A stretch of 64,000 bases of DNA from contig CM062294.1 in assembly GCA_031216915.1 (NCBI GenBank), positions 164,565,455-164,629,454 on the forward strand. Direction: 5' to 3'. Position 1 is the stretch's first letter; each line of letters opens with the position of its first letter. Below are positions 12,104-22,019 of the stretch, piece by piece. Source of the DNA: Pictodentalium vernedei (taxonomy: Eukaryota > Mollusca > Scaphopoda > Dentaliida > Dentaliidae). The notes beneath the pieces were generated by a model. It did no database searches. It saw only the letters and a list, made by a program, of their open reading frames with translations, and had not been told where the DNA came from. The position numbers and the translations under genes are program-made.

Positions 12104-12660
12104 GTTTGGATGGCGTCGACTCGTGACGTTAACGTCAGGAAGGTCCCCATCTGTGCTTCATTCATCCATTAAAACTTTTCTTATGAATTGATTTCGTTCT
12201 CTATCTCATTATCCCATAACGCGGGAACGTCCCTCATCACAGAAAACCCGTTTTGCGTTTCTTTTTTTAACAGTATATATGTTAAAAGTTGATCACGTTA
12301 TGAGGTATTGCAATGGAAGAACGTGGGAACTATATTTTATCGTGGCGGAATATTAATGCATAAAGGGCAATAATCAGTTGTGGCATCAGTTTTTCGATTT
12401 AAAGCCTAATGAAGCTGAATACCGCCGATTTATCGCTGAAAACTACTAACTTCTGAAACGCGTATAATAAACATAAAATTTATTGTTTTTTTTTTTGTTG
12501 ATACCGAAAATTATAACATTTATGACCTCAACAAACTTGCCACGAGCGAAAAATACACATTGTCGCATTCAGGAAAGACATGTTTTCGGTGTCGACTTAG
12601 AAAACACTAGATATGCCCTATTTCTTAGAGACAACGGGCAGTGGATGTGCGCCCACCTGG
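12104..12660. other. no recognisable gene
   Basis: The first ~130 bp are probably the Tc1 3' flank and terminal region. The rest is AT-rich with no supported feature. Confidence 0.4.
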
Positions 12661-12830
12661 TTTAACCCTTTGCCCAACGTTACAGTAACATCGACCCAGT
12701 TTTTTTACAAAACACACGGCGTGCAGATTATTCTTTTTTTTTTTCTGCCCCCAAAACATAGATTATGACCCTCACTCGAACGAAATCAAGTAGCTCGTTC
12801 CATTGACATGAATTCAGATGTGTTGTAAAA
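12661..12830. mobile_element. TTAA-type MITE, degenerate half
   Basis: Starts TTTAACCCTTTGCCCAACGT and reaches AAACATAGATTATGACCCTC and GTAGCTCGTTCC, the family's left half up to the palindrome centre. The right half is not recognisable. Confidence 0.6.
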
Positions 12831-13050
12831 GAGAAAACATGAATTATTTTATTTATCTATGCAGTTGTGATGCACTTGCAGTCTATGTGTAGTGAAATCT
12901 CAATAATGTCAAATAAAATGTCAAATAACGAAAGAACAACCTGTAAGTTAATCCAATACTGTGAGTAGGAGATTAACCAATTCAATCTCGTTTGACAGAG
13001 CTAAATGATCTATTAGTCCAGGCACATTAGACATAAAAATGAGAAAGTAA

Positions 13051-13080
13051 GGAAAAAAATCGGAGAAAGCTGATTTTTTT
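13051..13080. repeat. left terminal inverted repeat
   Basis: 30-bp core, inverse of 16921-16950. A weaker internal match follows (GTTGAGCTTTTT in the left end against the inverted right end's CTTGAGCTTTTTT), at similar distance from each end. Confidence 0.8.
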
Positions 13081-13632
13081 ATATGTTTCCGAGACACACA
13101 TTGCGGATAAAGTGTGAAAAGTCCCCGCGAATCCGAGTTGAGCTTTTTGAGTTATAGCGTTTTTTTGATGAAAAACAAAATTTAAAAAAAAATTCGACCC
13201 AGCTCCATATTTCTCATTCTTATTCGCCTTAGTAGGGTGAGAATCATAAATATCGTGCTGAATTATATTGAGAATACATATCCCCAACAGAAAATGCCAA
13301 CTTTGTACCAATCCTCACACTCAATGGTGAAATATTCACGAAAATGTACAAAATTACGAAAAAAATTTATTGTTTTCATACACACAACGGTACACAACGT
13401 CCATTAAATCAAATCTACGACTACTTTGGGAGTTAAATTATATATCAAAAATTGCAGAAAAGCAGTGGCTTTATAATGATATATAACAATAGTCATTTAT
13501 TCCATAATGAACTGGAGAAACGTGTGAAATATTAACCATACCCCCTAAACTCAAATTGAAACAAGTGATGTCGAGATACTTCCCTTTATTAATTTTGATC
13601 CATCCAACCCGAGCACAATTTACACTGCTCTC

Positions 13633-14304
13633 ATGTTTTCACAAACTGAATGTGAGAAACAGGGACTGAACGTTTGTCCAGTGACGTTTGACCAACCACT
13701 TTATATCAAAGCAGTGGAGATTGTGTCTTCGTCAGATAAGTTGACAAAAGTTTTCGTTAGACTCGGCGGCTTCCATATGATTATGTCATATTTAGGGGCA
13801 ATTGGTTCGATCATGGCTGGTAGCGGCTTGGATGAACTTTGGGGGACTGTTTATGCTGGTGGGTCAATCCATCATTTGATCAGTGGTCATGCATATTCAA
13901 GAGCAGTTCGTGCCCATTTGCTAACACAAATTGCCATTACAAAACTTGTGTTTGAAGAAAGCCGAACACTAGATAACATAGACTGCACAGAAGTCAATGA
14001 AATATTCTGTGGACTTGCCAGAGGTGATTGTACAACAGCTGACGCTGTCAATCAAGAAAGTGTCAACCATCTACTGTCAAAATTACACGAACTGCTCCAG
14101 AATGCGTCCGAAGGACGAACAGGAAAGCTTTGGGTACAATACTACGAGCAAATAGGTCTTCTCCAGTTGTTCTTGAGAGCAGAGCGCACAGGCGACTGGG
14201 AACTCCACACATATTGTGTTCGCAATATGATTCCAGTATTTCACGCAGGTGGTCATTTTGCATACGCAAAAAAGTTCTCATCTCTATTTGCAGCAGATGA
14301 ATGA
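13633..14304 (+). CDS. transposon-encoded nuclease protein, N-terminal part
   Basis: This frame is the upstream half of one long protein that continues at 14270 in the +1 frame. The 223 codons include VTFDQPLYIKA, VRLGGFHMIMSYLGAIGS and LISGHAYSRAVRAH, then ERTGDWELH and FHAGGHFAYAK. I recognise these blocks from a family of large unnamed invertebrate proteins that also carry the downstream nuclease domain. The first ATG is at 13633, but the frame stays open and protein-like back to a stop at 13546-13548 (INFDPSNPSTIYTAL just upstream). The true 5' end is therefore missing, spliced, or starts elsewhere. The natural junction with the next part lies at a run of six A at 14268-14273. After it this frame drifts (FSSLFAADE) to a stop. 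Confidence 0.8.
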   Translation: MFSQTECEKQGLNVCPVTFDQPLYIKAVEIVSSSDKLTKVFVRLGGFHMIMSYLGAIGSIMAGSGLDELWGTVYAGGSIHHLISGHAYSRAVRAHLLTQIAITKLVFEESRTLDNIDCTEVNEIFCGLARGDCTTADAVNQESVNHLLSKLHELLQNASEGRTGKLWVQYYEQIGLLQLFLRAERTGDWELHTYCVRNMIPVFHAGGHFAYAKKFSSLFAADE

Positions 14305-16255
14305 GCTAACAGAAATAATGCAACAGGATGATTTGAAGTTGTTCACTGAGAAAGGTTACTTTACCATAAGGCGCTCAGATAAATTCTGGGACGGGATATA
14401 TTCTGATCAGACCATAGAGCAGTGTTTAATGAGAATGTTCAAGCTCCCTGGTGGTCTCACACATGGCAGGGGAATAACAGATAGCACTGTTGCGAAATGG
14501 GTACATGGACTACCTCTTTGCCTTCCGATATGTAATGCTCTCGAAAATTTTGTTCGTGTTCACACTGGTCATGGCGAACAACATCGGGATCTCCGTCAAA
14601 GTTCACTATTGACTGATGCCAATGATATCACCAAATTATTGAACTGGCTCAGAGTGCATTCCCCCTTTCAGAATAGAGATCCACTACAATTAGTCTCTAT
14701 AGCGACCGGGCTTGTGGCCGACGAAACTGTGAACTGTGACCAAGTTCGCAAAATTGGTGAATGTTGCGTATCGAATGTTGTAAGCAAAACGTTCAACAGC
14801 ATCAAACTACGACGTGTTGACACTGTGAAGTCTTTCGCATCGATGGCAAATAGCATCAAAGTCCGTGGAAGAAAGGTAGTGATTGACCCCACAATTCTGT
14901 TCAACCGCATCACATGTGTTATTCAGTCACAAGCAGAGATGGAAGAGTATCTCAAATATGAACTCGCCCCGAAACCACCAGCATTGTTTGATTCTGCTGG
15001 AATGAGGAAGACACAGAAAAGCACGCTCGGTAAGATCCTCAAAACATACGGTTCCGAGCAAACTAAAATCCCAGAACATTCTCTGTTTGTTGTAGATGGT
15101 GGATTTTTATTGAGGGCAGTTGTATGGCCTAAACAGTCGTCATATAAGGACATATGTACATCATATTCCAGTTATCTAGTGAGACATTTTGGGGCGAACG
15201 TCGTGGTTGTTTTTGATGGTTATGCTTGTACAATGTCGACAAAGGGCATGGAACAAGCCCGTAGATCTAAAGACAGGTATTCCATTGATATCAATATCTC
15301 ATCCGAGTTACCAGCCACCACACCCCAATCCGATTTCCTTGCAAATGCCAAGAACAAAACCCAACTGATCGATCTTCTAATGCAGGAGCTATCTGCTATC
15401 AATATTCAGTCCAATCAGGCCGAGGCTGATGCTGATGTACTGATAGCCGAAACTGCACTTGACATCGCTCAAGATGACAACAATGTTGTCGTTGTGGGAA
15501 CAGACACAGACTTGTTAGTCATTCTTACCTCTCGAGTTCAACCGGGATGTAATATTCACATGATGTATTCCATTACCCCAAACTTACTAGTTTCAGTTAG
15601 TGAAATAGCAACCAAAATGGGTGACCATAGAAGCAACCTCCTTGTAGCACATTCTATAAGTGGTTGTGACACTACTTCTGCACTCTTTCGAGTTGGTAAG
15701 AAGAAAGTATTCAGTACAATTGTCTCCGATGTTACTAGCGACTCACAACAGTATGTCAACACAATTTTGGCGGATGACAGTACACCAAGTGCAGTAGCCG
15801 CTGCCGGGGAACAACTTCTCCTGATCTTATACGGGAGTAAAACTGTTTCCTCTCTCGACCAATATAGATATGTCACTTACAAGCGTTATGTAGCAAAATC
15901 TAAACTGAATAAACCCATCGACCTAGCCTCACTCCCACCAAGCAGCGATGCTGCACAACAGCATGTCTACAGATGTTATCTCCAGGTCCAACAATGGCTG
16001 GGCACTTCGCTTCCTCCGACGGATTGGGGGTGGTCGCTAGACAATGAACTTCTTCTACCGACTACAGCCACAAAGCCATGTGCCCCCGATAACCTACTGA
16101 ATCTGATCAGTTGTGGTTGCAAGAGTGCTTGTACAAAAAAGTGTGTGTGTAAGAAGGCAGGACTCTCTTGCTCAGGTTTGTGTAATTGCAGTTCGGATTC
16201 TTGTAACAACCACAGAAACACTGTCCTGTCGGAAATTTCTGAGTTCGATGAATAA
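14249..16255 (+). CDS. XPG/FEN-like nuclease with Cys-rich CXC-type C-terminus
   Basis: Continuation of the preceding frame. Homologous reading begins near 14270 (SSHLYLQQM) and there is no ATG at the frame's opening. Blocks in order (codons from 14249): FTIRRSDKFWDG at about 38, GGLTHGRGITDST at 68, SIKVRGRKVVIDP at 202, and YELAPKPPALFD at 237. Then comes a PIN/FEN-fold nuclease: VVDGGFLLRAVVW (D283), VVVVFDGY (D323), the XPG-I-like EADADVLIAETA (391-402), VVVVGTDTDLLVIL (D419, D421) and SGCDTTSALF (D474). The C-terminus (622-655) has about nine cysteines (CGCKSACTKKCVC, CNCSSDSC), resembling a tesmin/TSO1 CXC or Cys8 zinc module. The expected acidic residues are all present. Inferred role: element-encoded endonuclease acting on DNA ends during transposition. 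Product identity is moderately sure; the superfamily name is not. Confidence 0.85.
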   Translation: MVILHTQKSSHLYLQQMNELTEIMQQDDLKLFTEKGYFTIRRSDKFWDGIYSDQTIEQCLMRMFKLPGGLTHGRGITDSTVAKWVHGLPLCLPICNALENFVRVHTGHGEQHRDLRQSSLLTDANDITKLLNWLRVHSPFQNRDPLQLVSIATGLVADETVNCDQVRKIGECCVSNVVSKTFNSIKLRRVDTVKSFASMANSIKVRGRKVVIDPTILFNRITCVIQSQAEMEEYLKYELAPKPPALFDSAGMRKTQKSTLGKILKTYGSEQTKIPEHSLFVVDGGFLLRAVVWPKQSSYKDICTSYSSYLVRHFGANVVVVFDGYACTMSTKGMEQARRSKDRYSIDINISSELPATTPQSDFLANAKNKTQLIDLLMQELSAINIQSNQAEADADVLIAETALDIAQDDNNVVVVGTDTDLLVILTSRVQPGCNIHMMYSITPNLLVSVSEIATKMGDHRSNLLVAHSISGCDTTSALFRVGKKKVFSTIVSDVTSDSQQYVNTILADDSTPSAVAAAGEQLLLILYGSKTVSSLDQYRYVTYKRYVAKSKLNKPIDLASLPPSSDAAQQHVYRCYLQVQQWLGTSLPPTDWGWSLDNELLLPTTATKPCAPDNLLNLISCGCKSACTKKCVCKKAGLSCSGLCNCSSDSCNNHRNTVLSEISEFDE

Positions 16256-16324
16256 TATGTATATAGGTCATGTTATTTCTGTATATAGCGTTGATAATAG
16301 TCAATGTAACTTAATCCATGTTGA

Positions 16325-16392
16325 TTGATTTGTACATTCTGTAAATATTATTTATTGATTTTTGTACATTCTGTAAATATTATTTATTGATC
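16325..16392. repeat. short tandem duplication between convergent frames
   Basis: TTTGTACATTCTGTAAATAT followed by TATTTATTGAT occurs twice in tandem between the 3' ends of the two facing frames. On the minus strand each unit contains AATAAATAAT, so it could supply polyadenylation signals to the minus-strand frame. Confidence 0.75.
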
Positions 16393-16662
16393 TAATGCTG
16401 CCAGACACAGACGTGTCTGTTCGGTCCCAAGCCCGAAAATAGTTGAGTTCTCATGCTGACGAATTTTATGCCAAAAGGGGAACTCGGCCAGAAGCAGAGG
16501 GGGTCTTCCATAATGTCTATTTTGTAAGCAATGATAAAAGTCTTCAAATGGTGGTGGATTTTTTATCGCCTGTCCAACTAACATCCCGTTCTGTACTACG
16601 ACCCTTTGGGCAAATCCGTTAGGAAAATCGTCATTTTTTGCGTAAATCCGATACTTTTTTGT
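16384..16662 (-). CDS. small unrecognised ORF, convergent with the nuclease gene
   Basis: Minus-strand frame, open from about 16662 to a stop at 16384. The first ATG is at 16584 (66 codons), but the upstream codons also look protein-like (RIYAKNDDFPNGFAQRVVVQ). The composition is more coding-like than nearby chance ORFs (NPPPFEDFYHCLQNRHYGRP, FPFWHKIRQHENSTIFGLG), while the opposite strand has stops. It ends in the duplicated AATAAA-bearing segment. No family recognised. It could be an accessory ORF of the element, a terminal exon, or chance. Confidence 0.4.
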   Translation of the reverse strand, partial: TKKYRIYAKNDDFPNGFAQRVVVQNGMLVGQAIKNPPPFEDFYHCLQNRHYGRPPLLLAEFPFWHKIRQHENSTIFGLGTEQTRLCLAALDQ

Positions 16663-16920
16663 GAATTTTCAATAATTTTTCGCAGAAATTGTCACAGAAT
16701 GCACATTTTCCTCTAGGTAAATGTATATTAGACATTATGTAGCTCGAAATACGCGTAAACTAAAAATACAGTTGGATCAATTCGAGGTTACAAAGTTCGT
16801 GCGATTTTTTTTAATTTTTTTCAAACGCGTTTTCGAAAAAAGGCTGTAGAAAAAAAAGCTCAAGTGGGATTTTAGGGGACTTTTGTCTAATCGTTCAGTG
16901 ACATGTACTCGACATTCCCT

Positions 16921-16950
16921 GAAAAAATCAGCTTTCTCCGATTTTTTTCC
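16921..16950. repeat. right terminal inverted repeat
   Basis: Inverse of 13051-13080 with one mismatch (GAAAAAATCAGCTTTCTCCG...). Confidence 0.8.
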
Positions 16951-16968
16951 CTAGTGAAACCTAATGTT

Positions 16969-18334
16969 CTTGGGCTATAAGAAGGACAAATCTTGTGTTT
17001 TTGTTTTTGTTATCGCATCTGCATACCAGGACAGCGATCAAAAAGACTGTTTTGGTTTTGTTAAATCACACTTTTTTTGTTTATGTTGAAATAAAAATTA
17101 ATATTTTCATTTTTTTTATTTTGAAAAATCAGTCCCACTTAGCTTTTATGACTCATTAGACAATATTATATATACTATGCTTTATTTTAAAGAATGTTCC
17201 ATTAAAAACAAACTTGATATGAATGAATTATGTTGCGAATAGATATTTTTGTTGACTTCAGGAGAAAATTGTCCGGAAATTTTTTTCCGCTCAATATTGG
17301 GCACCCACCCCCATTCATTAGTCGGCTTTGGATAAAATTCTCCAATATTTTTATATTAAGGGGGTTAGTTTTGTTAATAATTTTTCTAAATGATCAGTTG
17401 GTGACCGTTTGTTACAGTTTGGGACACAAAAAATGTCAGAACAGTGAAAAGGAAAAAAATGAATTGACATTTTCGCACATTTATTTTTGGCGCTTGACAA
17501 AACAAACACCCACCTATGTTCCTGCAACCGCCCCCCCCCCCCCCCCCCCCACCTGCAAAAAGCGAGACGCTGATGATAATAAATATTCGAAAGTGCATTA
17601 ACGCCTTCAAGCCCAGTGATGTAAATTTGTAATTGAACAGTTTTTTGTCTTCTTGTGGTGTCTTAGGCCCAATACTCTCTACAAAGCGCCTTGTGTATCC
17701 ACAGTTTGAAACCTTCCCAAGGTTAGATCAAGCAATGGCCGCACATTTGTGTTTAAAAGGGCCTATCTCGGGGTGCCAATAAAGTGTAAATGCATTCCAT
17801 AAGGCACATGGAGAATACACTGAGAATTTCGCACAGACTCATAACAGGAATATGTTATAATATTCTGACCATCAAAATATTGATTTCACGTTATATGGTA
17901 TGAATATTTTTAACGCTCAGGTGGGAGTGTGTGACCACCAGCACATCACCGAAACCTAAACACCGTTTCGTTTTAACGTCCAGCGAGAAAGGGGTTGGAT
18001 ACATTTAGCTGATTCCGGGACTCTTCAAACAAAACACAAGGGTATTCCAAATTCTAGGTGCCCTCTTTCCGAATTGAACTGGTTTTAATGTTTGCTGTCG
18101 GGCGGTAGTTTTTGCGTAGATAGCCCTATAGTACTTCGTGTCACCAAAACTTATCGAGTATCTCCCAAGAAATCAGGATTGTAGCTTCGAAAAAAACCAT
18201 GAATTACAGAGAAAAATGTTCCACATAAGCAGAATATAACGGGAAGATGAATACGAACACATCGAGTCCGCTGGTTTATTCGGACAAACCCTCAGAACAC
18301 GTGAATAGACTGATATTTCTACGTGCATATCATA
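16969..18334. other. no gene; contains poly-C tract
   Basis: A run of 20 C at 17531-17550 is the only distinct structure. Open frames here run through that tract on both strands and are not supported as genes. Confidence 0.5.
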
Positions 18335-18336
18335 TA

Positions 18337-19862
18337 CTGCTCAAAGTTTGCTAAGCACCACATATTTGACACATCATTGTGAAATTTTGTTGTGACACAC
18401 TTGCGATATTTTTGGTGGATATGATTGAGGATGTATTGAGATGGTCCCCAGTGTTAACATTAGCTCTATTGACAGGCAGACTTTTCTTCATGTACCTGAG
18501 ATGTGTAGGATATTCAGTCTTCATTTCAACACAAACCCTTGTGATTTAATGATTGAATATGACGAATGCAAATGTAAGAAGACATTTGTCTGAAGCAGAA
18601 ATGTGGTGGGCTGTAGGGATGGTGGAACAAGTGGCTACTCATCGTCAGGTTATTGAAGCCCTTGGATTGCACCATACGGTGATCACCAGAGCCTGTGCAA
18701 GATTTCAGCAGTATGGCACACCAGTCAGACGACATGGTGGTGGCAGAGACAGGGCAACATCTGCAGCTAAAGACCGTTTTTTTTATAATTCAAGCCCGTA
18801 GGAACCGCTTTGACACAGCAACCCAGCTTCGCAGTGACCATCAGAATGCATTCAGGGTAAATGTTTCGACGCAGACTATTCGGGCAAGGTTGCACGAAGG
18901 TGGTCGCCGATTGAGAAGACCATGTATTCGCATTCAGCTGTCCCAGAACCACCGCCAGACACGATATGAATGGGTTATGGATCACGTTGGATGGACCAGA
19001 AAAGATTGACGACCTGTCATTTTTACAGACGAGTGAAGGTACTGCCTAGACAACACGAGTAGACGTTCTAGGGTATGGAGAAAACCAGGAGAGCGATTCA
19101 ATGCAGCCAACATTGCTTAGCATGACCGCTATGGTGGAGGGTCAATAATGGTCTGTGGCGGCATCAGCTAGGATGGACGTACAGAGATCTGTGTCCTTGA
19201 CCGTGGTACATTGACTGCATAGCGGTATATTGATGAGATGTTGGGTGCTCACGTCAGATTGTATGCAGGTGCAGTGGGTGATAGATTCATTCTGATGGAC
19301 GATAATGCCCGTCCTCATGTTACCCATGCTGTCGGAGAGTACCGACAGAGGGAGGGGATTGAGCGTATGGACTGGCCAGCAGGATCATCTGACCTCAATC
19401 TAATCGAACATGTCTGGAATAAATTGCAGCTTGAAATTTCAGTCCGTCCAGTCCAACCAAGAAGTCTTCGGGAGCTTGGTGTCATGCTGGTCCAAGAATG
19501 GAACAACATCCCACAATGGACTATCTGGAACCTGATAGGGGGCATAAGAAGGCATTGTCAAGCTGTAATTAACAATAATGGGTCTCATACTCGACATTGA
19601 ACCCATATAAGATAAGTTCGCTCTATAAACTTTTTGGCAAATTTGAAAAATTTCCTCTTTTACCAATAATATCCATTTTCCATGGTTATCGCATTCAAAA
19701 GCTAAAAAAAATATGTCAAACACAAACAAAATCTTAATTTCTGTTCTTAAATCATTAAAGATATAATTAAATATAAAATATATACACTTTTCCTAACAAT
19801 ATTTCATTTAAAACGTAAAAAAGGTAGTTGGATTTACTTGGTGCTTAGCAAACTTTGAGTAC
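18337..19862 (+). mobile_element. complete Tc1-like element, inactive
   Basis: TA-flanked (18335-18336 and 19863-19864). The ends share CTCAAAGTTTGCTAAGCACC in inverted orientation. The 1,526-bp length is typical of Tc1. It encloses a transposase reading with several stops. A shorter relative with the same right end lies at 53041-53649. Confidence 0.92.
18559..19600 (+). pseudogene. Tc1-like transposase pseudogene
   Basis: From ATG 18559 the order is: first helix-turn-helix (RRHLSEAEMWWAVGMVEQV), ALGLHHTVITRACARFQQYG, a T-rich spot near 18775 where the frame shifts, and second helix-turn-helix (VSTQTIRARLHEGGRRLRRP). The first catalytic block is VIFTDE, now followed by a stop near 19035. Then come GGSIMVCGGIS, the second block DDNARPHVTHAV near 19300, and the third block (SSDLNLIEHVWNKL) with its glutamate intact near 19408. 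The end is GSHTRH and a stop near 19600. At least four stop codons look like single G-to-A or C-to-T changes in Trp, Gln or similar codons. The catalytic triad residues remain, so decay is recent enough to read clearly. Confidence 0.9.
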
Positions 19863-19996
19863 TATATAACCCAATATAGCAGCCACCTACTACCACGCAC
19901 ATTCAATGTGAGCAGTCTCATCAAACAAAAATACGTGCCAACACTATGCATGTGCAATTGTAGTACCTTTCACAATGAAAATGATCTCCGTCTGGA

Positions 19997-20320
19997 GCCG
20001 GGAACGCGGTACCTCAGTGTGAGACTGTTGGACCTCTATGCTAGAGGTCCCGAGTTCGATCCCCGTCCGGGGCGACCCGCGTTGTGTCCTTGGACAAGGC
20101 ACCTTTCCCCGGCCGGTTACCTACATGGACGCAGGATGGCGCCGTGTATTAAGGCGTACTGCACGTCGACGGTGCACATGTCTTCAACCGCTGTAACCCT
20201 GCTTGATCGGAGCTTGAACAGAGTTAGAATGTTGACAAGCTGACAGTTGCTCGTCGATGCTCGGTGGATCTCTCCGGGTACTCCGGCTTCCTCCACCCGT
20301 GAATCTGTCATAATTTCCCC
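19997..20320 (+). mobile_element. tRNA-headed SINE, 3'-truncated
   Basis: The head has A-box-like (GCGGTACCTCAGTGTGAG) and B-box-like (GAGTTCGATCC) pol III promoter elements. The body then matches the full-length copy at 38281 (TTGTGTCCTTGGACAAGGCA, AAGGCGTACTGCACGTCGA, GGGTACTCCGGCTTCCTCC). The usual TAAA-rich tail is missing. The tRNA-like head is part of the SINE, not a tRNA gene. Confidence 0.82.
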
Positions 20321-20628
20321 TGTCACGCAACTAGTGAACACTCCATTGAAGTACCAAATGAGAACCATCGAATACGATAGTCCGGCTAAGCCTTATGTTA
20401 CAAGTGAGGTAATGACCGGATTACCACAGAAAAGAACTGTGTCCAAGGGTTTCCAAGCCAACTAAATTTCGAAGCCAAAGCAAACTTTTGGGTGATCAGC
20501 CGAAAGTTAGCTAGTGCACTTTGCGCTTTCCCTTAGGTTTTGCGAAAAACTGTTCTCCCCGCTGTGTTTCACTGACAATGCTTCACGCCCATTGCAAATT
20601 AGGAACAAGTTAAAATTATTCCTCATGT

Positions 20629-20883
20629 TTAACCCTTTACCCAACATAACGGCCAAAACCGGCCAGCGCTATTCACATAAATTGCCAATTAATTTTTATT
20701 CTTTTTTTCAGTTTTTGTCTCAGAAAATGTAGGTTATGTCCCCTCTTTGGAACGAGCTCTTCGAGCTCGTTCCAATGAGGGATCATATCCTATGTTTTTG
20801 AGACAAAAAATGAAAAAAAATAGTTATTCATGAATTTTTTGTTTGCAAGTGTCGTCTCTTTTTCATGTTCGCTGAAGGGTTAA
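20629..20883. mobile_element. TTAA-type MITE, copy
   Basis: TTAACCCTTTACCCAACATA at the left and GAAGGGTTAA at the right, with a central palindrome at about 20740-20800 (CTTTGGAACGAGCTC / GAGCTCGTTCCAATG) and the blocks CGGCCAAAACCGGCCAGCGC and CAAGTGTCGTCTC. Confidence 0.9.
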
Positions 20884-21318
20884 GGGCTTATTGTGGAGCC
20901 CCGCTTGATCCGAATCAGGCTAAGGGTTTCGAAACCGAATCGAATCTTGAACTGAATCCAGTTACCAATTGTTACGATACTACTGCTGTCTACACAGCTC
21001 CGTCTGTCTTCTGTGTGCACCCAATATGCGTACTGGTCAGACTGTTTCCTACAAACAAACAGCAAGTACAAGTGGATGGATCTATTACTTGTTTTTGAAA
21101 AGTTGAGCATTTTGTTCATATGGCGACCAAAGGTACTCCGTGTAGAAGTCCTGACATGAACCAGTACATACACCCGATGTGCAACGTTCCTTCTGTAGGT
21201 ATCGCTAAACTAAATATTTGAATTAGAGTTACCCGCCTTGAAATGTTGCAATCTCTAAAAATAAACAGCCTTGGGAAAATATTTTGTTTCAATTAACGTT
21301 TGAAACATTCTCTTTACA
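20884..21318. other. no recognisable gene
   Basis: Contains a short ATTCGAATC-like stretch near 20930-20960 reminiscent of the subterminal repeats of the hAT element to the right. Otherwise featureless. Confidence 0.35.
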
Positions 21319-21498
21319 TCTTGCATATGGTCCTGCGAATATTCGAAATTCGATTCGCAATTCGATTCGAAAGCAAGATTCGATTCCATTCGAAAGCAGA
21401 AATTCGAAAATGTTTCATTTTACTCCGGCCATAAACGAGAATGTTTATAGATCGCATACAAACACTGTTATACGGTCTTATACCATTCGTGCAACCGT

Positions 21499-21524
21499 GG
21501 GGGGGGGGGGGGGGGGGGGGGGGG
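21499..21524. repeat. poly-G tract (26 G)
   Basis: Uninterrupted run of 26 G followed by CGGGG. Potential G-quadruplex and replication-slippage site. Confidence 0.95.
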
Positions 21525-22019
21525 CGGGGTGTGGAGTTCGTTCCTTCTTAACTTCATAAGTTTCCTTTTAACATACCTACTACGCTCAACTTAATTCACA
21601 AACTGAACACATGTTGGTCATTTTGATTGAGGAAATACACGCACTGCTCACTGCTGATGGCTTGCTACAGCTAGTACAGCAGTTCATGCCTGGCGACGGA
21701 AGATTGTTTTTTGACAGTAATTTGTCACACGATTATCTGATCGAGTAACTGTTTTCAAAGAGTTGTTGACAACTCGTATTTCCCAACGCACGTGCGTCCT
21801 ATCCGAATACTGGGACATTTCTTTTTTGCTGAAATTAACAATTGGTTTGATGAAATTGATGTTCCGCTGTGTCTGCGTGTCAACTAATTTCCATTGAAGC
21901 CTTGACAATTCTATTGCTTCAAAGCACTGAGTGTAGTAGCACCGACAACGTGTTATCGATTCACTGGCTCTTTCCGATTTCCATAGACAAAATGTTCTCC
22001 GTCGTGCATACATATTTTC

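Larger units (their letters stand above)
13024..16968 (+). mobile_element. TIR transposon carrying an XPG/FEN-like nuclease gene
   Basis: About 3.9 kb bounded by inverted repeats. GGAAAAAAATCGGAGAAAGC at 13051 returns inverted at 16921-16950 with 29 of 30 bases matching, and weaker matching continues outward to ACATTAG (13024) and CTAATGT (16961). It holds one long plus-strand gene, split by a single frameshift, and a small convergent minus-strand frame. No exact target duplication was found. The nuclease plus Cys-rich combination recalls the Academ superfamily as described in the literature, but that assignment is inference. The length, TIRs and near-intact coding argue for a relatively young autonomous element. 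Confidence 0.75.

Noticed and set aside
14262..14280. Programmed -1 frameshift at A AAA AAG
   Set aside because: The downstream homologous frame is +1 relative to the upstream one, so a -1 slip would not join them; a one-base insertion is simpler.
19997..20075. Possible tRNA gene (A-box and B-box-like words)
   Set aside because: The head continues into a body shared with several other copies, and the cloverleaf is not convincing; it is a SINE head.
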